64,000 nucleotides of DNA from Magnetospirillum sp. UT-4 (GTDB lineage: Bacteria > Pseudomonadota > Alphaproteobacteria > Rhodospirillales > Magnetospirillaceae), in contig NZ_CACVCG010000042.1 in the NCBI RefSeq assembly GCF_902729435.1, positions 1-64,000 on the forward strand. Direction: 5' to 3'. Every line of letters begins with the position of its first letter. The first letter of the stretch is position 1. Of the stretch, positions 17,677 through 28,375 are shown piece after piece. A program made the translations under genes and the position numbers. The notes under the pieces were generated by a model. The model was not told the DNA's origin. It worked only from the letters and a program-made list of their open reading frames with translations, and did no database searches.

Positions 17677-17978
17677 ACGCCGAAACCCCCGCCGCCCCGG
17701 TCGGCGACGCGCCCAAGCGCCAGGCCACCATCTGCAACCGCCGCGGCCTGCATGCCCGCGCCGCGGCCAAGTTCGTCAAACTGGCCGCCACCTTCGACGC
17801 CCAGGTCAGCGTGTCCCATCGCGGCACCGAGGTGTCGGGGCTGTCGATCATGGGGCTGATGATGCTGGCGGCGGCGCCGGGATGCTGCATCGAGCTGGCG
17901 GCGGACGGGCCGCAGGCGGCCGAGGCGCTGGACGCCCTGTGCGGCCTGATCGCCCAGAAGTTCGACGAAGAGGATTAG
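17673..17978 (+). CDS. ptsH: Phosphocarrier protein HPr
   Basis: The protein has 101 residues; about 15 N-terminal residues precede the HPr fold. The active histidine is H27 in NRRGLHARAAAKFVKLA, phosphorylated by enzyme I. The regulatory serine is S58 in GLSIMGLM, the site of HprK. Both sites match the presence of hprK and ptsI in the same cluster. ATG 17673 overlaps the EIIA stop (ATGA). A 217-bp gap containing a REP-like repeat separates it from ptsI. Confidence 0.94.
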   Translation: MNAETPAAPVGDAPKRQATICNRRGLHARAAAKFVKLAATFDAQVSVSHRGTEVSGLSIMGLMMLAAAPGCCIELAADGPQAAEALDALCGLIAQKFDEED

Positions 17979-18013
17979 GGTGTTTGCGGGCCGAGCGTCG
18001 CCGTTTCCGTCGG

Positions 18014-18124
18014 GCCTCATCCTGAGGAGGCCCGAAGGACCGTCTCGAAGGACGAGGCCCGTGCGCGGTCCTTGGCCCGCCTCGCCCTTCGAGACGCGCC
18101 CGGGGCGCTCCTCAGGGTGAGGCT
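18014..18124. repeat. REP-like intergenic repeat, copy B (two opposed halves)
   Basis: This is the longest copy of the repeat. It begins with CCTCATCCTGAGGAG and CCGTCTCGAAGGACGAGG, the inverted form, and then repeats the motif in the opposite sense: CCCTTCGAGACG (18086-18097) and CTCCTCAGGGTGAGGCT. It occupies most of the gap between ptsH and ptsI and could fold into a long imperfect hairpin. It may weaken read-through from ptsH into ptsI. Confidence 0.75.
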
Positions 18125-18195
18125 AGTGAAGGGCCCCGACCAGTTTCAACGAACAAAAAATCACCCAGGGATGGCTGCGTTCGAGAAGGAGACGG

Positions 18196-20001
<1,806 letters not shown>

Positions 20002-20007
20002 GGCGCG

Positions 20008-21198
20008 CTACCCGAACAGCGCCGCATTCGCCGCCGGAACCGCCGCGCCGGGGCGGATGGGGGCGTTCAGGCCGGACAGCACGGTTTCCAGCGCGGTCAG
20101 GCAGGCCAGGACGTGGCTGGGGGTGGCGCTCTGGCCCATCAGGCCGATGCGCCACACCTTGCCGGCCAGGGCGCCCAGGCCGGCGCCGATCTCCAGGCCG
20201 AAGCGCTCCAGCAGGCGGGCGCGCACCAGACCCTCGTCGATGCCGTCGGGCACCCGCACGGAATTGAGCTGGGGCAGGCGGTGGGCGGGGGCCACCGCCA
20301 GCGGCAGGCCCATGGCCTCCAGCCCGGCGACCAGGGCGGCATGGCAGCGGGCGTGGCGGGCCCATGCGGCCTCCAGCCCTTCCTCGTGCAGCATCACCAG
20401 GCTTTCGTGCAGGCCGTACAGGGCGTTGATGGGGGCGGTGTGGTGATAGGCGCGTTTCGCTCCGCTGCCCCAATAGGCGGTGACCAAGGCGAAATCGAGG
20501 AACCAGCTCCGGCATTTGCCCTTGCGCGCCGCCATCGCCGCGACGGCGCGCGGGGAGAAGGTCACCGGCGACAGGCCGGGGGCGCAGGACAGGCATTTCT
20601 GGCTGCCGGAATAGACCGCGTCGGCGCCCCATTCATCCACCGGCACCGGGATGCCGCCCAGGCTGGTGACGGCATCGACGATGGACAAGGCGCCGGCCTC
20701 GCGGGCCAGCCGGCACAGGGTGGCGGCGTCGGACTCGACCCCGGTGGAGGTCTCGGCATGGACGAAGGCCAGCGCCTTGGCGCCGGGATGGGCGGCCAGC
20801 GCCGCCTTGACCTTCATGGGGTCGACCGGATCGCCCCAGGCATCCTCGACCACCAATGCGGTGGCGCCCAGGCGCTCGACGTTCTCCTTCATGCGGCCGC
20901 CGAACACCCCGTTGACGCAGACCACCACGGTGTCGCCGGGCTCGACCAGGTTGACGAAGCAGGCCTCCATGCCGGCCGAGCCGGGTCCCGAGACCGGCAT
21001 GGTCAGCGGATTGGCGGTGGCGAAGGCGTAGTGCAGCAGCGCCTTGATCTCGTCCATCAGGCCGATGAAGGCGGGGTCGAGATGGCCGATGGTGGGCCGC
21101 GCCATGGCCGCCAGCACGCGGGGATGCACGTCCGAGGGGCCGGGTCCCATCAGCATGCGGGTGGGCGGCGAGAACGGGCGGATCGGCTGGTCCGGCAT
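20008..21198 (-). CDS. Class V aminotransferase, alanine/serine-glyoxylate type
   Basis: The protein has 396 residues. It belongs to the PLP-dependent fold-type I class V group. The Schiff-base lysine is about K201 in YSGSQKCLSCAPGLSP. The N-terminal LMGPGPSDVHPRVLAAM and the HAETSTGV and VDAVTSLGG segments are typical of alanine-glyoxylate and serine-glyoxylate aminotransferases. Substrates may be serine, alanine or aspartate with glyoxylate; the exact pair cannot be read from sequence. It converges with ptsI (6 bp between stops) and is followed upstream by the DUF2125 gene with a 16-bp gap. Confidence 0.87.
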   Translation of the reverse strand: MPDQPIRPFSPPTRMLMGPGPSDVHPRVLAAMARPTIGHLDPAFIGLMDEIKALLHYAFATANPLTMPVSGPGSAGMEACFVNLVEPGDTVVVCVNGVFGGRMKENVERLGATALVVEDAWGDPVDPMKVKAALAAHPGAKALAFVHAETSTGVESDAATLCRLAREAGALSIVDAVTSLGGIPVPVDEWGADAVYSGSQKCLSCAPGLSPVTFSPRAVAAMAARKGKCRSWFLDFALVTAYWGSGAKRAYHHTAPINALYGLHESLVMLHEEGLEAAWARHARCHAALVAGLEAMGLPLAVAPAHRLPQLNSVRVPDGIDEGLVRARLLERFGLEIGAGLGALAGKVWRIGLMGQSATPSHVLACLTALETVLSGLNAPIRPGAAVPAANAALFG

Positions 21199-21214
21199 GG
21201 CATTCCACTCCAGG

Positions 21215-22240
21215 TTATCGAATGGTCATACCACTGGCCGCCGACCAGTTCAACGGCGGCACCGAGCCGATGCGGGCCGGCCCCATCCACACGCCGCCGT
21301 CCTGCACCGTCAGCGGCACCGGCACGGCGGGGCGCCCCTGGGCGTCGGGGCGGGCCATCAGCGACAGCACCATGCGGGCGGCGGCGGCGGTGCCCGCGTC
21401 CAGAACCCGGGCTTCGGCCAGTCGGTCCATCAGCGCGCCGAAGCCGCGCACCCGGGCCGACAAGGCCGCCAGCGGCTGGCCGGCGCCGTCGAGGGCGAGG
21501 GTGCCGTCGGCCTCCACCGCCACCGGCTCCCAGTCCACCTCCAAGTGTTCCAGCTCGATCACGCCCCCCGCCGCCGACCAGGCCAGCAGGTCGGACGCGG
21601 CGGGCGAGGGCGGCAACGGCCCGCGCACATGGCCGTCGATGGCGATCAGGGCGGCATCGCGCCCCAGCACCGCGCCCAGCCCCTCGGGCAGGCGGATGGA
21701 CCCGGCCGCCGCCGAGAAGCGGGCGGTGGGTGTGTCGTGCGCCGGGGCGGCCACCCCCAGCGGGTCCCAGCTGGCGGCCAGGGTGGCGACGGCGGTGCTC
21801 CCGGACGCCAGTGCGGAGCCCTTCAGGGTGGCCAGCTCGATGCGGCCGGCGCGGTCGAGGTCGAGGTCGAGCAGCAATTCGCCGGCGCTGAATTCGGCGC
21901 CGCCGGCCGGGCCGGACAGGCGATGGCGGCCGGGGGCGGACAGGGTGACGCGGGTGAGGTCGTGCGGCCGCGCCGACAGGGCCAGTGCCTGCCCCCGCCA
22001 CGCCACGCCGCCCGGCACCGCCAGCTCGGGGGCGGCGAGCGCCAGCCCGACGCGCAAGGGGAAGCCCTGCGGTTCCATGGATTCCCACGCCACCGTCCAG
22101 CCCTGGGCGCGCCGATCCTCGGCCCAGTGTTCGAGGCCCTTGCGCACCTCGCCGGCAACGTGGAACCAATAGGCGGCATACAGGCCGGCCAGCACGGCCA
22201 CGGCCAGGGCGGCGGCCAGGGAAAGGCGGCGAATGGGCAT
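21215..22240 (-). CDS. DUF2125 protein, single N-terminal membrane anchor
   Basis: With ATG 22240 the protein has 341 residues. A hydrophobic segment LSLAAALAVAVLAGLYAAYW near the N-terminus is a signal anchor. The remaining part is rich in beta strands with the EPQGFPLRVGLALAAPELA pattern of DUF2125, a periplasmic family resembling AsmA-like repeats. Its function is unknown. An ATG at 22261 would add seven residues but would overlap the start of the divergent ChaC gene. It lies directly upstream of the aminotransferase gene and may be cotranscribed with it. Confidence 0.8.
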   Translation of the reverse strand: MPIRRLSLAAALAVAVLAGLYAAYWFHVAGEVRKGLEHWAEDRRAQGWTVAWESMEPQGFPLRVGLALAAPELAVPGGVAWRGQALALSARPHDLTRVTLSAPGRHRLSGPAGGAEFSAGELLLDLDLDRAGRIELATLKGSALASGSTAVATLAASWDPLGVAAPAHDTPTARFSAAAGSIRLPEGLGAVLGRDAALIAIDGHVRGPLPPSPAASDLLAWSAAGGVIELEHLEVDWEPVAVEADGTLALDGAGQPLAALSARVRGFGALMDRLAEARVLDAGTAAAARMVLSLMARPDAQGRPAVPVPLTVQDGGVWMGPARIGSVPPLNWSAASGMTIR

Positions 22241-22259
22241 CGGGGCACCTGTGGACGGC

Positions 22260-22817
22260 ATGACGGACCGGTCTACCCCGCTGGAGACGGCGGCGCAAGG
22301 CGCGGAAACGGTATGGGTGTTCGCCTACGGCTCGCTGATGTGGCGGCCCGGCTTCGCGCCCGCGGCGGTGCGCCCGGCGCGGCTGGCCGGCTGGCACCGC
22401 GCCATGTGCATCCTGTCCACCATCTATCGCGGCACGCCGGATCGTCCCGGCCTGGTGCTCGGCCTCGACCGCGGCGGCTCGTGCCTGGGCCGGGCGCTGG
22501 CGGTCGCGACCGCCGACTGGCCGGCGGTCAAGGCCATGCTGGACGAGCGCGAGCTGGTCACCGGCGTCTACCTGCCGCGTCTGCTGCCGGTCACCCTGGA
22601 CGATGGCAGGCGGGTGCCGGCCTATGCCTACGTGGTCGATCGCGGCCATTGGCAATACTGGCGCGGCGAGGCGGCCGAGGCGGCCCGCCTGATCGGCCAG
22701 GGGGCGGGGCCGGCCGGAACCTCGCGCGACTACCTGGCCTCGACGCTGGAGCACATGGAGGCGCTGGGCATCCGCTCCAGCGCCCTGCACCGCCTGCTCG
22801 CCCTGGTCGATGGGTAG
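22260..22817 (+). CDS. ChaC-type gamma-glutamylcyclotransferase
   Basis: The protein has 185 residues. The glycine-rich nucleotide-like loop VFAYGSLMWRPGF and the downstream ERELVTGVY, containing the probable catalytic Glu, fit the ChaC family, which releases 5-oxoproline from glutathione. It is cytosolic. The C-terminal TSRDYLASTLEHMEALGI is also family-typical. ATG 22260 is only 19 bp from the start of the divergent DUF2125 gene, so the two promoters must lie inside the opposing coding regions or overlap. An in-frame ATG at 22233 would extend it into the DUF2125 gene. Confidence 0.88.
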   Translation: MTDRSTPLETAAQGAETVWVFAYGSLMWRPGFAPAAVRPARLAGWHRAMCILSTIYRGTPDRPGLVLGLDRGGSCLGRALAVATADWPAVKAMLDERELVTGVYLPRLLPVTLDDGRRVPAYAYVVDRGHWQYWRGEAAEAARLIGQGAGPAGTSRDYLASTLEHMEALGIRSSALHRLLALVDG

Positions 22818-22990
22818 TGTCTCAGCTTAAACTCGGAATTGTCGCCACCAGCCAAGCTAAAGCGCCCTGGTGATGGGTCAGCGACTCCGGTACCATTTAG
22901 CGAAAGTGCGCTGAAATGAGAGTGGGTCATTACGATAGTTGCATCGGTGTGGCTCTCCCCCGCCGCCTATCGCACATGGACTGAAATTTA

Positions 22991-23416
22991 ATGCCCATCA
23001 CAGAGCACCCACCCATTGGTACCTTGCTTGCCTGTAATTTTGATGCAGGATTCAAAGAGCCCGAGATGATTGGGCGGCGCCTCGTGATCGTGGTCACGCC
23101 AAAGATATCCATGCGCAAAGGTCTGTGTACGGTGATTCCGTTGAGCGAGACAGCCCCTCATGTGGTTATGCCATATCACCACCAAATAATTTTTGACCCT
23201 CCGCTTCCCGATTCTTGGGGGAATCATCCGCGATGGCTAAAGGGCGATATGATTGTATCCGTTGGGTTTCATAGACTTGACTTCATAAGAGAGGGTAAGG
23301 ATAGAGGCGGAAAGAGACAATATAGATACACTCCAATTCCGGATGACCTTCTGCGCCAGGTTCGCAAGTGCATGCTTTCATCCTTAGGCCTGGGAATCTT
23401 GACAAAACACCTGTGA
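22991..23416 (+). CDS. PemK/MazF-like toxin, no antitoxin visible
   Basis: The protein has 141 residues. The N-terminus PIGTLLACNFDAGFKEPEM is followed by GRRLVIVVTPK and CTVIPLSETAP, an arrangement seen in PemK/MazF-family endoribonucleases. KGDMIVSVGFHRLD matches the C-terminal part of this subgroup. If active it would cleave mRNA. Codon usage is clearly more AT-rich than the host genes on both sides, a sign of transfer. The 173 bp upstream and 243 bp downstream contain no antitoxin-sized gene I can support. The start at 22991 has only a weak ribosome binding site. Confidence 0.65.
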   Translation: MPITEHPPIGTLLACNFDAGFKEPEMIGRRLVIVVTPKISMRKGLCTVIPLSETAPHVVMPYHHQIIFDPPLPDSWGNHPRWLKGDMIVSVGFHRLDFIREGKDRGGKRQYRYTPIPDDLLRQVRKCMLSSLGLGILTKHL

Positions 23417-23526
23417 TTTGCTAAATTTCAACCGTCTGCTGCTCTCACTTTCGGGTGATCAGCGTCTAAGACCCTACCAAGGGCGGCCGCGCACTGGGTG
23501 ACTGCAAGCCCGCGCGCGGCGTCGGC

Positions 23527-23550
23527 AAGGCCCCGCTTCGGCGGGGCCTT
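23527..23550. terminator. Rho-independent terminator
   Basis: A perfect 10-bp stem AAGGCCCCGC / GCGGGGCCTT with a TTCG tetraloop is followed by TAATTT. It separates the toxin gene from the GST gene. The 243-bp gap around it holds nothing else I recognise. Confidence 0.8.
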
Positions 23551-23659
23551 TAATTTCGCGGCCTTCCAATTCATATCGACAAACTCCCGATCGACCGCCC
23601 GCTTGAACCGCCGCCGGGGCTTGCGTAGCCTGGGCGCAAAGGTTCAGGGAGACGTCACC

Positions 23660-24265
23660 ATGAAGCTGCGCTTTTCCATCACCTCGCCCTTCGTCCGCAA
23701 GTGCCGCATGGTCGCCATCGAGGCCGGCATCGAGGACAAGCTCGAGCTCGCCCCCGCCAATGCCTGGGCCGCCGACACCGACCTGCATCGCGACAACCCG
23801 CTGTGCAAGGTGCCGGCGCTGGTCTTCGACGACGGCTCCACCCTCTACGATTCGCCGGTGATCTGCGAGTACCTGGATTCCCTGCATTCCGGCCACAAGC
23901 TGTTCCCCGAGGCCGGGCCGGAGCGCTGGGCCCAGCTCAAGCTGCAGGCCCTGGCCGACGGCATCACCGAGGCGGCGGTGCAGCTGCGCATCGAGGGCAA
24001 CATGCGGCCCGAGGGGGCGCGCTGGCCGACCTGGGTCGAGCGCCAGACCAACGCCGTCAACCGCGGCCTGGACGAGCTGGAGCGGACCGTCGGCCATTGG
24101 GACGGGGTGTTCCTGATCGGCCCCATCGCGGTGGTGGCCAGCCTGGGCTACATCGAGTTCCGCAAGATCGTCCCCGACTGGCGCCAGGGCCGGCCGCATC
24201 TGGCCCGCTGGCACGCCACCGTGCACAACCGCCGTTCGGTCCAGGAGACCGAGCCGAAGGAATGA
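23660..24265 (+). CDS. Glutathione S-transferase family protein
   Basis: The protein has 201 residues, normal for a GST. The N-terminal thioredoxin-like domain shows TSPFVRKCRMVAIEAG, with an S/T-P-F-V-R-K start typical of bacterial GSTs, then KVPALVFDDGSTLYDSPVICEYLD, which includes the cis-Pro and the Glu/Asp-Ser glutathione-binding pair. The helical C-terminal domain follows from about residue 85. The substrate is unknown. ATG 23660 follows CAGGGAGA. Its stop overlaps the ATG of the cupin gene, so they are translationally coupled. The adjacent ChaC gene suggests a glutathione theme, though a toxin gene lies between. Confidence 0.88.
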   Translation: MKLRFSITSPFVRKCRMVAIEAGIEDKLELAPANAWAADTDLHRDNPLCKVPALVFDDGSTLYDSPVICEYLDSLHSGHKLFPEAGPERWAQLKLQALADGITEAAVQLRIEGNMRPEGARWPTWVERQTNAVNRGLDELERTVGHWDGVFLIGPIAVVASLGYIEFRKIVPDWRQGRPHLARWHATVHNRRSVQETEPKE

Positions 24266-24693
24266 GCGCCGATCCCGACGCGATCATCGCCCGGCTGGGC
24301 CTCAAGCCCCATCCCGAAGGCGGCCATTACGCCGAGACCTACCGTGAGTCCGGAACCGGCGGCGGGCGCGGCGCCTGCACGGTGATCCACTTCCTGCTGA
24401 AACGGGGCGAACGGTCGCACTGGCACAAGGTGGATGCCGTCGAAATATGGGCCTGGCACGCCGGCGGGCCGGTGCTGTTGTCGCTGGCCGACGCGGGCCG
24501 GCCGATCCGCAGCATCGTCCTCGGTGACGATGTGCTGGACGGCCAGGCGCCGCATGCAGTGGTGCCGCCCCTCGCCTGGCAGGCGGCCGAGCCGCTGGGC
24601 GAGTGGGCGCTGGTGTCCTGCGTGGTGGCGCCGGCCTTCGACTTCGGCGGCTTCACCCTGGCGCCACCGGGCTGGGAACCCATGTCGGTATAA
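24262..24693 (+). CDS. Cupin, DUF985 family
   Basis: The protein has 143 residues. The motifs [39 protein letters not shown] and the closing [19 protein letters not shown] are diagnostic of the DUF985 small cupin barrel. The family probably binds a metal and a small ligand; no activity is established. The ATG overlaps the GST stop. Its TAA stop codon forms part of the palindrome at 24689-24706 that lies before ahcY. Confidence 0.87.
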   Translation: MSADPDAIIARLGLKPHPEGGHYAETYRESGTGGGRGACTVIHFLLKRGERSHWHKVDAVEIWAWHAGGPVLLSLADAGRPIRSIVLGDDVLDGQAPHAVVPPLAWQAAEPLGEWALVSCVVAPAFDFGGFTLAPPGWEPMSV

Positions 24694-24706
24694 AGATATC
24701 TTTATA
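24689..24706. promoter_or_regulatory. Perfect 18-bp palindrome upstream of ahcY, candidate SahR-type operator
   Basis: TATAAAGAT is followed immediately by its complement ATCTTTATA. It lies 70 bp before the ahcY ATG and is strikingly AT-rich in this region. ArsR-family regulators of the methionine cycle (SahR/SamR) are known to bind palindromes in front of ahcY and met genes in Proteobacteria. Assigning this site to such a regulator is inference. No ArsR gene is in the window. Confidence 0.65.
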
Positions 24707-24775
24707 TCCCCATTGCCTTCGCCGGCGGCGGCTGGTACAAGCGGCCAAACTCCGTCAGCACAAAGGCCCTTCGCC

Positions 24776-26167
<1,392 letters not shown>

Positions 26168-26179
26168 GTCCGCTTCCGG

Positions 26180-26812
26180 TTACTGGCTGGCCCACAGGAT
26201 CCGGGCCAGCCAGGCCACCTCCTCGGTGGCGAGGTTGCGGCCGGAATGGGCCGGGTTCAGCGAGGCCAGCTCGATGCGCTTGGCGGTCTGGCGGACCAGT
26301 TGCTTGACCATCACCTCGCCCTCGGTGGTGCGCACCACCACCCGGTCGCCGCGCCGCACCGAGGCGACGGGCGAGACGATCACCACATCACCGTCGCGGA
26401 ACAGCGGCTCCATGCTGTCGCCGGAAACCTCCAGCGCATAGGCGTGGGGGTCGCCGATCTCGGGGAACGGAATCTCGTCCCAGCCGCCGCCGGTGGGATA
26501 GCCGGCATCGTCGAAGAAGCCGCGGTCGCCGGCCTGGGCGAAGCCGATCAGCGGCACCGTCGGGGCCGGCCGGGCCGGCGCCGCGCCGTCGATATAGGCG
26601 ACCAGATCGGCCAGGGTGGCGCCGGTCGCCTCCAGCACCTTCGCCACGCTTTCGGTGGACGGCCAGCGCGGCTTGCCCTCGCGGGTGATGCGCTTGCTCT
26701 TGTTGAAGGTGGTGGGGTCCAGCCCCGCCTTGCGGGCGAGCGCCGAGGCGGTCAGCCCGTGGTCGCGGGCGAGGGCGTCGAGGGCGGCCCAGATGTCGGC
26801 ATGTCTCAGCAT
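26180..26812 (-). CDS. HTH transcriptional repressor with S24 (LexA-like) peptidase domain
   Basis: The protein has 210 residues. An N-terminal HTH (about 8-70) contains LTASALARKAGLDPTTFNKS. The C-terminal S24 domain has the serine in VSGDSMEPLFRDGDVV and the lysine in VMVKQL, so RecA-stimulated self-cleavage is possible, as in CI/LexA-type phage repressors. It is divergent from the phage-like genes and converges closely with ahcY (12 bp). Operator-like sites lie at 26836-26853 and 26902-26909 in the divergent region. It could be the prophage repressor or a host regulator next to the phage block. The frame extends beyond ATG 26812, but no better start is evident. Confidence 0.85.
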   Translation of the reverse strand: MLRHADIWAALDALARDHGLTASALARKAGLDPTTFNKSKRITREGKPRWPSTESVAKVLEATGATLADLVAYIDGAAPARPAPTVPLIGFAQAGDRGFFDDAGYPTGGGWDEIPFPEIGDPHAYALEVSGDSMEPLFRDGDVVIVSPVASVRRGDRVVVRTTEGEVMVKQLVRQTAKRIELASLNPAHSGRNLATEEVAWLARILWASQ

Positions 26813-26835
26813 GGGATCAGGGTCGCAAAAATTTC

Positions 26836-26853
26836 TTCCTGACGCAGCAGGAA
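26836..26853. promoter_or_regulatory. Inverted repeat in the repressor/phage divergent region
   Basis: TTCCTG and CAGGAA are separated by six bases, flanked by A/T-rich sequence. A second half-site-like TTCCTGCA occurs at 26902-26909. A -35-like TTGACT at 26870-26875 lies between them. This fits operators for the adjacent S24 repressor; binding is inferred. Confidence 0.5.
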
Positions 26854-26933
26854 AAATAACCCATTTCCCTTGACTCAATCCTACAACCGGTGGAATCAAT
26901 GTTCCTGCATTGTACTATCCAGCGGAGGGAAAA

Positions 26934-27299
26934 ATGGGTCGAGCGCGCTACATTCCCAGGCAGACCGCCGAGGTGATGCCTGACCCCTTCGCCAGCGCCG
27001 AGGAGGCCTGGCTATGGTATTCGCGCTGCCAGGTGGCGCGCCTGGAAGGGGTGCGCTGCGCCGGCGGCCTGGGGCTGGCCGAGCGCCCCTGCGATCCCGA
27101 CGACATCGTTCGCGCGGTGATGGGGCTGGTCCGCCGCGGCATCCTCGCCGTCGCCCACCTGTCGGTGCTCGGCCGCTTCGGCGCCCGCCTGGCGGTGCCC
27201 GATCCGGCGGCCGGCGACAGCCAGATCGATTCGCGGCTGTGGACCGAGGCGCTGGACCGGCTGGAGACGGTGCTGCGCGGCAAGGGCATCGTGGCATGA
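26934..27299 (+). CDS. Unknown protein, first gene of the phage-like block
   Basis: The protein has 121 residues. ATG 26934 is preceded by GGAGG at 26925-26929, a strong site. It contains FASAEEAWLWYSRCQVARLEG near residues 19-39 and CDPDDIVRAVMGLVRRG near 53-69. The protein looks soluble and helical. I recall similar proteins with the same SAEEAW and CDPDDI signatures in other Rhodospirillaceae, but I can name no function. It is divergent from the S24 repressor, and its stop overlaps the next gene's ATG, so it is probably the first gene controlled by that repressor. Confidence 0.65.
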   Translation: MGRARYIPRQTAEVMPDPFASAEEAWLWYSRCQVARLEGVRCAGGLGLAERPCDPDDIVRAVMGLVRRGILAVAHLSVLGRFGARLAVPDPAAGDSQIDSRLWTEALDRLETVLRGKGIVA

Positions 27300-27718
27300 G
27301 CCCGCTGCGCCATCTGCCCCGCCGCGCCCTGGTGATGTTCAGCGGCCGCACCGATCTGTGGTGGCTGCGCGCGCTGAAGCCGGGCTTCCGCCACTGCTTC
27401 GTCGCCCTGGCCGAGGGCGAGGACTCCTGGGTGGTGGTCGAGCCGCTGTCCCACCGCACCCTGGTGGAATGCGTCGCCCTGCCGCCCGGCTTCGACCTCG
27501 CCGCCTGGTACCGCGCCCACGGCCTGCGGGTGGTGGAGACCACCGCCGCCGAACCACCCCGCCGCACCGCCCCGTGGCGCCCCTATTCCTGCGTCGAATC
27601 GGTCAAACGCGTCCTGGGAATTCACGCCGGAGCCGTGCTGACGCCCTGGCAGCTGTTCCGCCACCTGGAACAAAACAGGAAAATCGTCGTTGACGCGGCG
27701 GACCCGGCGCGGGTATAA
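27296..27718 (+). CDS. Putative NlpC/P60-like cysteine peptidase-fold protein
   Basis: The protein has 140 residues. A histidine near the N-terminus (H33 in FRHCFVALAE) and a late cysteine (C99 in PYSCVESVKRVLGI) suggest a permuted NlpC/P60 (papain-like) fold, as found in some phage tail and lysis proteins. This is inferred from motif order. ATG 27296 overlaps the previous stop. The last 14 codons overlap the phage promoter P1: the TAA stop codon is part of the -10 box TATAAG. A copy of this 3' end, from about TPWQL onward, is recognisable at each tandem-unit junction at 28.97, 29.71 and 30.45 kb. Confidence 0.55.
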   Translation: MSPLRHLPRRALVMFSGRTDLWWLRALKPGFRHCFVALAEGEDSWVVVEPLSHRTLVECVALPPGFDLAAWYRAHGLRVVETTAAEPPRRTAPWRPYSCVESVKRVLGIHAGAVLTPWQLFRHLEQNRKIVVDAADPARV

Positions 27719-27743
27719 GGGATGCCAGCACCACCACAGGTGC
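27690..27743 (+). promoter_or_regulatory. Phage promoter P1 with 5' leader hairpin
   Basis: TTGACG (27690-27695) and TATAAG (27714-27719) are 18 bp apart. The expected transcript starts just before the hairpin GCACC-ACCACA-GGTGC (27728-27743). The promoter lies within the end of the upstream coding region. Two terminator-like hairpins stand between this leader and the next gene at 27849. The design repeats at 29016, 29751, 30490 and 33034. Confidence 0.8.
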
Positions 27744-27749
27744 GTCCCC

Positions 27750-27830
27750 GGCCCGGAGCGCGACAACGCGCCCGGGCCTCTTCATTTGCACAGGGACCCG
27801 GGCGCGACAGCGCGCCCGGGCCTTTTCCTT
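27750..27830 (+). terminator. Tandem terminator hairpins between P1 leader and next gene
   Basis: The first hairpin (27750-27778) pairs GGCCCGGAGCGCG with CGCGCCCGGGCC and is followed by a pyrimidine run and TTTGCACAGG. The second (27797-27820) pairs CCCGGGCGCG with CGCGCCCGGG around ACAG and is followed by CCTTTTCCTT. They look like a duplicated segment of about 45 bp including GCACAGG. Confidence 0.7.
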
Positions 27831-27848
27831 CGCACAGGAGAACGAACA

Positions 27849-28244
27849 ATGGGTGGTTTCGGAAGTGAACTCCTCAGCCCCACCGCGCTGGGCGGCCCGG
27901 CCGCGTCGCGCCGCTCGCTGCTGAAGGTGGGACAATCGGCGTTGATGGGCCTGCCGCCCGAGGCGGCGCTGCGCGACACCCAGGTCCGCCAGGATTTTTT
28001 CCGCCATCTGGTGACCGGCCGCACCATGGAAGCCATCGAGGCCGAACGCACCGGCCGCCCGGCCAGCCTGGCCGCCACCCACGGCCCCCAGGTGGCCGCC
28101 AGCGTGCTGTCGGTGGTGTTCCCGCCGGCCGGAGCGGCCATGCAGGCCGGCCTGGCGCTGGGCGACCAGGTCGACCGCACCTTCTGGTCCAACTCCCGCT
28201 CCTCCGCCGCCGGCCTGCAGCAGGGGCTGCAGACGCGGCGGTGA
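27849..28244 (+). CDS. Unknown phage protein
   Basis: The protein has 131 residues. ATG 27849 follows CACAGGAGAACGAACA. The N-terminus MGGFGSELLSPTALGG is glycine-rich and recalls the MGGLFSAPTPPAP start of the small gene at 33170. A C-terminal segment, AASVLSVVFPPAGAAMQAGLALG, is weakly hydrophobic. No family was recognised. It is expressed from P1 only if transcription passes the two hairpins at 27750-27830. The tandem units downstream lack this gene, so it lies in the part deleted from the copies. Confidence 0.55.
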   Translation: MGGFGSELLSPTALGGPAASRRSLLKVGQSALMGLPPEAALRDTQVRQDFFRHLVTGRTMEAIEAERTGRPASLAATHGPQVAASVLSVVFPPAGAAMQAGLALGDQVDRTFWSNSRSSAAGLQQGLQTRR

Positions 28245-28292
28245 GTCCCGGCCCTGCGACCGCGGCCCGGCGGACACGCGGTCACAGGAAAC

Positions 28293-28329
28293 TTGACGCC
28301 GCCTGCCATGACAGCATCATCGCAGGTGC
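28293..28329 (+). promoter_or_regulatory. Degenerate copy of the phage promoter/leader
   Basis: TTGACG at 28293-28298 is followed after only 15 bases by GCATC-ATCGCA-GGTGC and then GCCTGGA, which matches the P4 leader's downstream sequence. Compared with P2-P4, about 17 bp including the -10 box are missing. It stands where the promoter of the first paralog should be. Confidence 0.5.
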
Positions 28330-28375
28330 GCCTGGAAAGCGAAACAGCCAGGCGAGCACACGCGAGGGGATTGGA

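Noticed and set aside
23460-23530. A tRNA-like or attachment site after the toxin gene
   Set aside because: No cloverleaf or conserved T-arm sequence could be formed; only the terminator hairpin is supported.
24694-24775. SAM or SAH riboswitch in front of ahcY
   Set aside because: The gap is only 82 bases and I could not assemble the conserved pseudoknot and loops of a SAH or SAM-II element; the palindrome is a better explanation.
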